Below, one piece after another: positions 1 through 4,338 of a DNA stretch of 6,781 nt. This DNA is from DAOTZU01 sp034433995. GTDB lineage: Bacteria; Chloroflexota; Anaerolineae; UBA1429. The stretch spans positions 1 to 6,781 of the forward strand of contig DAOTZU010000100.1 in the NCBI GenBank assembly GCA_034433995.1. Direction: 5' to 3'. The number at the start of each line of letters is the position of its first letter. The stretch's first letter is position 1. Both the position numbers and the translations under genes were made by a program. The notes beneath the pieces are model-generated. The model saw only the letters and a list, made by a program, of their open reading frames with translations. It was not told the DNA's origin and ran no database searches.

Positions 1-1
1 A

Positions 2-76
2 CCCTCGCCCACCCCCACCGCCTCGGCCACGCCCACGCCATCGCCCACGGCCACCCCCATCCCTTGGCCCACGCCC
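2..76 (+). repeat. Low-complexity Pro/Thr/Ser/Ala spacer coding region
   Basis: About 25 codons are almost all CCC/CCA, ACC/ACG, TCG and GCC, giving alternating Pro with Thr, Ser or Ala (for example PTPSPTATPIP). This is a degenerate short-period repeat within the deacetylase gene. Such spacers usually separate a membrane or lipoprotein anchor from an extracellular enzyme domain, and Thr/Ser-Pro runs can be glycosylated. The left boundary is unknown because the window starts inside it. Confidence 0.8.
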
Positions 77-787
77 GATGGCATCGCCCGCACGCTGCGC
101 GTGCCCATCCTGATGTACCATTACCTCTCCGACCCGCCCGCCGGGGCCGACGCCATCCGCCGGGATCTCTCGGTCTCGCCGGAGCGGTTCGCGGAGCAGC
201 TGCGCTATTTGCGCGAGGCGGGCTACACCAGCATCTCGCTGCACGATCTGGCCCTGGCCTTGGAGACCGGTTGGCCGCTCCCGCCCAAACCCATCATCCT
301 CACCTTCGATGACGGCTACCGCGATGCCTACACCGAGGCCTTGCCTTTGCTGCAGCAATATGGCTTCACGGCCACCTTCTTTTTGATCACGGCGCCCATC
401 GACCAGGGGCATCCGGACTATCTCACTTGGGACCACGTGCGCGAGATGGCCCAGGCGGGCATGTCCATGGAGGCCCACGGCTACACCCATATGGATCTGC
501 GCGGCAAGCCGCTGGATTACATCATCTGGCAAGTATTGGGGGCCAAAGAGGCCATCGAAGCGCGCACCGGCAAGAGCGTGCGCTTTTTCTGCTATCCGTC
601 GGGCCAGTACGACGAGCGGGTGGTGCAGGTGCTCCGCTCGGCCCATTATTGGGGCGCGGTGACCGTCAAGCAGGGCGTGGCGCAGCGCTCCGGACACCTT
701 TTCGAGCTCCCACGGCTGCGCATGCGGGGCAGCTACGACTTGAACGCCTTTGTGGACCTGCTGCAAACGTTTCTCGCCGGGCCATAG
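2..787 (+). CDS. Polysaccharide deacetylase (NodB domain, CE4-like), 5'-truncated by the window edge
   Basis: The frame is open from base 2 to the TAG at 785-787, so the true start lies left of the window. The first 25 visible codons are a Pro/Thr/Ser/Ala spacer. The catalytic domain follows from about base 101, where GTG encodes an internal Val (residue 1 in the numbering used here). Its start PILMYH is typical of secreted NodB-type deacetylases. NodB motif 1 is TFDDGY, with D70 the likely base and D71 a metal ligand. Motif 2 is HGYTH, with metal ligands H126 and H130. A motif-3 equivalent is YPSGQYD (165-171). The family removes N- or O-acetyl groups from polysaccharides such as peptidoglycan or exopolysaccharide in a metal-dependent reaction. 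The real substrate cannot be told from the sequence. The spacer implies that an N-terminal signal or lipoprotein anchor lies upstream and that the enzyme works outside the membrane. The next gene, 146 bases downstream on the same strand, has no obvious functional link. Confidence 0.92.
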   Translation, partial: PSPTPTASATPTPSPTATPIPWPTPDGIARTLRVPILMYHYLSDPPAGADAIRRDLSVSPERFAEQLRYLREAGYTSISLHDLALALETGWPLPPKPIILTFDDGYRDAYTEALPLLQQYGFTATFFLITAPIDQGHPDYLTWDHVREMAQAGMSMEAHGYTHMDLRGKPLDYIIWQVLGAKEAIEARTGKSVRFFCYPSGQYDERVVQVLRSAHYWGAVTVKQGVAQRSGHLFELPRLRMRGSYDLNAFVDLLQTFLAGP

Positions 788-811
788 AGCCCGGCATGTG
801 GCATGGGGGCT
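788..811 (+). terminator. Weak hairpin just after the deacetylase stop, possible terminator
   Basis: Directly after the TAG, AGCCC (788-792) can pair with GGGCT (807-811). Inside it CATG (795-798) pairs with CATG (802-805) around a TGG loop, leaving a small internal bulge (GG against G). No T-run follows at once; the nearest T6 tract starts at 846. It is therefore not a clear Rho-independent terminator, and could be a 3'-end stabilising hairpin or chance. Confidence 0.22.
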
Positions 812-844
812 GCCAGACAAGGGGTATGGAGAAAGCGCGACGCC

Positions 845-871
845 GTTTTTTGGCCCTTGCGGTTTTTTGGC
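845..871 (+). repeat. 10-bp direct repeat with T6 tracts in the intergenic gap
   Basis: GTTTTTTGGC occurs at 845-854 and again at 862-871, 17 bases apart start to start. The first T-tract is preceded only by a 3-bp mini-hairpin (GCG-CGA-CGC, 835-843), too weak for a confident terminator call. The rest of the 788-933 gap shows no convincing -35/-10 promoter pair. It has an AGCTAGCT palindrome at 888-895 and ATAGCT repeated at 886 and 897. The repeat itself is plain in the sequence; its function is unknown. Confidence 0.45.
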
Positions 872-922
872 GCAAAGCGAACCCAATAGCTAGCTGATAG
901 CTGCACGCTGAGACCTGAGCTC

Positions 923-930
923 AAAGGAGG
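923..930 (+). promoter_or_regulatory. Ribosome-binding site of the metallopeptidase gene
   Basis: AAAGGAGG is a near-perfect Shine-Dalgarno core. It lies 3 nt before the GTG at 934 and 15 nt before the ATG at 946. Neither spacing is ideal, so the site supports translation of this frame but does not settle the start codon. An in-frame TGA at 916-918 rules out any start further upstream. Confidence 0.7.
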
Positions 931-933
931 GGC

Positions 934-1311
934 GTGAAGGAACCGATGCTGGATGCCGCCGCATTTGAGGCGTTGGTGGCCCAAGCCCTGGACGAACTCC
1001 CCGATTGGGTGCGCCAGCACATGGATAATGTGGCCATCGTGGTTGCGCCTTGGCCCACAGCCCAACAGCTGCGCTCCGCCGGCGTGCGCGAGGGCCTCCT
1101 CTTGGGCCTCTACGAGGGCGTCCCCTTGACACGACGCGGCCGGGGGTACAACCTCCTGCCCCCCGACCGCATCACCCTCTTCCAAGGTCCCCTGGAACTG
1201 ACGGCGCGCCATCGGCGCGACCTCATCCGCCTCATCCGCCGCACCGTGATCCACGAGATCGCCCATCACTTTGGTTTCTCCGAGGAGAAACTCCGCGACC
1301 TGGATCTCTAG
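934..1311 (+). CDS. Minimal zinc metallopeptidase, Zincin_1/DUF1025-like
   Basis: This 125-residue protein has the size and layout of the small metallopeptidase family (Zincin_1, PF06262, assigned by eye). It has a helical N-terminus (FEALVAQALDELP), a central GLYEGVPL segment, PDRITLFQGPL, and a C-terminal zinc motif HEIAHHFG. H107 and H111 are the likely zinc ligands and E108 the catalytic Glu. E117, ten residues after H107, sits where related zincins have a third ligand, which is an inference. There is no signal peptide or membrane segment, so the protein is probably cytoplasmic. The physiological substrate of the family is, to my knowledge, not established. GTG 934 is taken as the start; ATG 946 is the only other option and would remove four residues. 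It lies 146 bases after the deacetylase and converges with the PBP gene, with only 3 nt between the two stops. Confidence 0.9.
   Translation: MKEPMLDAAAFEALVAQALDELPDWVRQHMDNVAIVVAPWPTAQQLRSAGVREGLLLGLYEGVPLTRRGRGYNLLPPDRITLFQGPLELTARHRRDLIRLIRRTVIHEIAHHFGFSEEKLRDLDL
1274..1291. terminator. Perfect 18-bp palindrome near the convergent gene ends, possible bidirectional hairpin
   Basis: GTTTCTCCGAGGAGAAAC has 8-base arms around GA, allowing a 7-bp stem with a CGAG loop. It lies inside the last codons of the metallopeptidase, about 20 bases before that gene's stop and just beyond the PBP stop when read from the other strand. Transcripts from both directions could therefore form it. No T-run follows on either strand, so classic Rho-independent termination is doubtful. 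It also encodes FSEEK next to the zinc motif, so coding constraint may explain it. Confidence 0.3.
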
Positions 1312-1314
1312 CCC

Positions 1315-4300
1315 TCAGCCGACGATCTCTTCTCTCCGCCAGATGGGCAACGCAAAGCTCGTCCTCTTGTCCTTATCTTTGCGCTCCGGAATGATCTGCA
1401 CCTTCACCGGCTCGCTCTTCATCTGGTTGCCGGCGGCGTCATAGGCCACCACATAGATGGTGTGGGTCTCGGTGTAGCCGCCTGCGTTGGCGATGATCTC
1501 CATCCCCGGCGGCAAGGGCCGGGTCTCTTCCTTGACCGGCTGCGTGTTGGACATGACCAACGTCCAGCGCAGCGTGTAGGGGGCCACGGTGCTAAAGCCC
1601 AACGAGCGCTCGTCCAGGAAAAACTCCACCCGGCTCATGGCAATGTTATCCTGGGCATCCACCTGGATGTTGACCCATTCATCCTTGTTCATCTCGTACA
1701 CTTTGCCATCCGGCGGGTGGATGATGCTGACCGTGGGCGAGATATTATCCACCAACACATTGAGGGAAGCCTGGCGCAAGTTGCCGCCGTCGATCACCGA
1801 AAGGCGCAAGGTGTACAGGCCATCCAAGCCGGTGGTATCCCAATACTCCAAGACATTGTTCTCCACCCGGTGGCCGTGTTCCGGGCCCATGGGCAGCCAG
1901 GCGCCAGGGGTCAGCCCTTGGCCGAACTCTAGCCAGAACTTTTCCTGGCCGCCGGCCCGGGCGTTGCCCATGATGGGCACAAGGCCGCGGACGATCTGCA
2001 GGTTCTTGGGGCTGACGATGGCGACATCGGCATTGACCAGGTTCGGCCCGTGGAGGTCGCAATACTCCCGTGGCGGTTGCGGGATCTGGTTCTCGCGCAC
2101 CCAGTCATCGGCCTCGGGGGGATAGATCTCAAAGACCTTCACCTCCACTTGGTCCTGCGGGCAATAGACAGTGGCCAATTTCCCCGTCTCTTTGCAGATG
2201 CGGAACGGGCGGTGCACATCGTCGTGCTCGGTGGGCACCGTGCCCTGGATAAAGATCTCTTGCATCCGTGAGGGCGAGTATTCTGTGGGCAGCTTGCCCG
2301 ACTTGGGCTCGATGATGGCCGTCTCCAGATTGGGCGGCCGGGTGAAATTCTCCACCGGGAGATCGGCATGGAGCCATTCCATGAGGTCATGCCAGATGGG
2401 GCCGGCCGTGCGCACGCCCGCAGCCCCTTTTTCCATCTCGGTGTAATCCGTGTTGCCCACCCAAACTCCCACCACGTATTGAGGGGTGTAGCCGATGGTC
2501 CAACCGTCGCGATACTCGTCGGTGGTGCCCGTCTTGACGGCCGCGGGGCGATCCTTGATCACCAACACACTATCGGCGCCAAAGGCCGGCGTCCGTGCCC
2601 GGTTATCGGAGAGGATATCGGTGAGGAGAAAAGCCACCTCCGGGCTGAGCACCCCGCGCTTCTTGGGCTGGGTATACTCGTACAGCACCTGCCCCTTGGC
2701 ATCGGTCACTTTCAAGATCCCCACAGGCTCCAACTGCCGATACCCCGGCTTTTGCTTCTCCGGCGGCACCTCCTCGCCCACCATGGTGCCGCCATTGGCG
2801 AACACGCTAAAGGCGTAGGCCATATCCAGCAGGGGGACCTCGGTGCCCCCCAGGGTGAGGGCCAGGCCGTAGGTCGGCTTGGTGAGGGTGGTGATGCCCA
2901 TGGCCCGCGCCGTCGCCACGACATTGGGGATGCCCACCTTGCTGGCGATGGCCACGGCGGGGATGTTGTAGGAACAGGCCAAGGCCTGGCGCAGCAGCAT
3001 CGGCCCGTGGTAATTGCGGCTATAGTTCTCCGGGACGTAAGGCTCCGGGTTGGGCGGATCGGGGAAGCTGGTGCGCACGTCCATGACCATGGTGGCCGGC
3101 GTGTAGCCTTGGGCGAAAGCGGTGGCGTAGGTGAAGGGCTTGAAGCTGGAGCCCGGTTGCCTGGGGGAGAGGGCCATGTTGATCTGCCCATCAATGCTGC
3201 GGTCAAAATAATCCAGGCTGCCCACCATGGCTTTGACCTCGGCGGTCTTGGCATCCAACACCACCACGGCGGCGTTGGAGGCCTTGTATTTTTCGCGGAA
3301 GCTGGCCACCTGCGTCCGAGCGATCTCCTGAGCCTTGTTCTGAATCTCCAGATCCAGGGCGGTGATCACCTGGAGACCGCCGCCATACACGGCATCGCTG
3401 CCGAATTGCTCCTCCAACAGATTACGTATCCAGAGGACATAGTGCGGGGCGACGATGTCGAACCGAGGGGGCGCGATGACGAGAGGTTGCTGCTTGGCCG
3501 CAAAAGCCTCCTCGGCGGTGATGTACCCTTGGAGATACATCTGGTCCAAGACGATCTCTTGGCGCTTCTTGGCCTCTTCGGGATGGTCAATGGGATTGAG
3601 CGCCGGCGCGTTGCCCAAAGGGACCAGCATCGCCGCCTCGGCCAAGGTGAGCTCTTCCACATGTTTGTTAAAGTAGGTCTGGGCCGCCGCCTCGACGCCG
3701 TAGGCAAAGTGCCCATAGAAGACGTTGTTCAGGTACCATTCCAAGATCTTGTCGCGCCCCTCGACGCCGGGATAGCGCCGGGTGAGCTCGATGGCCAGGA
3801 TCAACTCCTTGATCTTGCGGTTGTAGCTCATCTCCATCCGCTCTTCGGGCGTCATGATCACGTTGCGGATGAGCTGTTGGGGGATGGAGCTGCCGCCACC
3901 GGCGTACTGCCCGCGGAGGGTGCCCCACACGGCGCGGGCCAGGCCCTCGATATTGATCCCGCCGGGGTTGGTGTAAAAGGTCTTGTCCTCCATGGCGATG
4001 GTGGCGTTGCGCAGGTGGACGGGGATGCGGGCAAGGGGCACCTCGGTGCGCCGGCCACCTTCAGGGGGGATGATCTCGTAAAGGATGTGTTGCCCCGTGC
4101 GGTCGTAGATGCGCGTCGTCTCAAAGTTCTCGATGCTCCGCCGGCTGATCTCCTCCGGCGAGGGCAGCCCTTGGGCGTAAAAGGCGTACACGCCCCAAAG
4201 GCCCCCGGCGATGGCCAGCACGGCGCCCGCCAGCCCGAAAAGTATGGTGCTCAACCCCACAATAGCGAAACGGAGGGCCGGAAGCCCCCCGTTGTTTCTT

Positions 4301-4335
4301 CGCTGCCATGGACGACGGATCAACCAGGCATCCAT
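1315..4335 (-). CDS. Class A penicillin-binding protein (GT51 glycosyltransferase plus transpeptidase) with Ig-like C-terminus
   Basis: This bifunctional enzyme polymerises lipid II into glycan strands and cross-links peptidoglycan stems outside the membrane. The 1006 residues comprise a basic cytoplasmic tail (1-20), one membrane anchor (about 21-53), GT51 (about 70-250), transpeptidase (about 350-650) and a long C-terminal extension. In GT51, the likely catalytic Glu residues are E116 (EDKTF) and E177 (RKIKE), and KILEWYLN is present. Two usually conserved motifs deviate: N123 replaces the His of EDxxFxxHxG, and SSIPQQ replaces STITQQ. The transpeptidase motifs are intact: SSFK (nucleophile S396, K399), SYN (455-457) and KTGT (601-604). 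Residues 676-763 hold two related GKLxTxYxP segments, and two Ig-like beta domains follow (about 771-863 and 864-983). The ATG start is 3 nt after the rpoC stop, with GAGG 8 nt before it. Cotranscription with rpoC is likely. PBP1A-like is a fair label; the 1C type is less likely because GT51 and transpeptidase are joined in the usual 1A way. Confidence 0.96.
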   Translation of the reverse strand: MDAWLIRRPWQRRNNGGLPALRFAIVGLSTILFGLAGAVLAIAGGLWGVYAFYAQGLPSPEEISRRSIENFETTRIYDRTGQHILYEIIPPEGGRRTEVPLARIPVHLRNATIAMEDKTFYTNPGGINIEGLARAVWGTLRGQYAGGGSSIPQQLIRNVIMTPEERMEMSYNRKIKELILAIELTRRYPGVEGRDKILEWYLNNVFYGHFAYGVEAAAQTYFNKHVEELTLAEAAMLVPLGNAPALNPIDHPEEAKKRQEIVLDQMYLQGYITAEEAFAAKQQPLVIAPPRFDIVAPHYVLWIRNLLEEQFGSDAVYGGGLQVITALDLEIQNKAQEIARTQVASFREKYKASNAAVVVLDAKTAEVKAMVGSLDYFDRSIDGQINMALSPRQPGSSFKPFTYATAFAQGYTPATMVMDVRTSFPDPPNPEPYVPENYSRNYHGPMLLRQALACSYNIPAVAIASKVGIPNVVATARAMGITTLTKPTYGLALTLGGTEVPLLDMAYAFSVFANGGTMVGEEVPPEKQKPGYRQLEPVGILKVTDAKGQVLYEYTQPKKRGVLSPEVAFLLTDILSDNRARTPAFGADSVLVIKDRPAAVKTGTTDEYRDGWTIGYTPQYVVGVWVGNTDYTEMEKGAAGVRTAGPIWHDLMEWLHADLPVENFTRPPNLETAIIEPKSGKLPTEYSPSRMQEIFIQGTVPTEHDDVHRPFRICKETGKLATVYCPQDQVEVKVFEIYPPEADDWVRENQIPQPPREYCDLHGPNLVNADVAIVSPKNLQIVRGLVPIMGNARAGGQEKFWLEFGQGLTPGAWLPMGPEHGHRVENNVLEYWDTTGLDGLYTLRLSVIDGGNLRQASLNVLVDNISPTVSIIHPPDGKVYEMNKDEWVNIQVDAQDNIAMSRVEFFLDERSLGFSTVAPYTLRWTLVMSNTQPVKEETRPLPPGMEIIANAGGYTETHTIYVVAYDAAGNQMKSEPVKVQIIPERKDKDKRTSFALPIWRREEIVG

Positions 4336-4338
4336 CGG

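Noticed and set aside
101..787. GTG at 101 as the true start of the deacetylase
   Set aside because: The frame is open to base 2 and encodes a typical Pro/Thr spacer that runs into the domain. No Shine-Dalgarno precedes 101, and the domain would begin with no export signal.
733..1269. A 178-codon minus-strand frame covering the gap and the metallopeptidase
   Set aside because: It overlaps two well-supported plus-strand genes, has no recognisable domain and is low in complexity; it is a shadow frame.
1462..2125. Plus-strand open frames opposite the PBP C-terminal region
   Set aside because: The PBP frame has clear domain structure here, while the opposing translations resemble no protein family and have no convincing ribosome-binding site.
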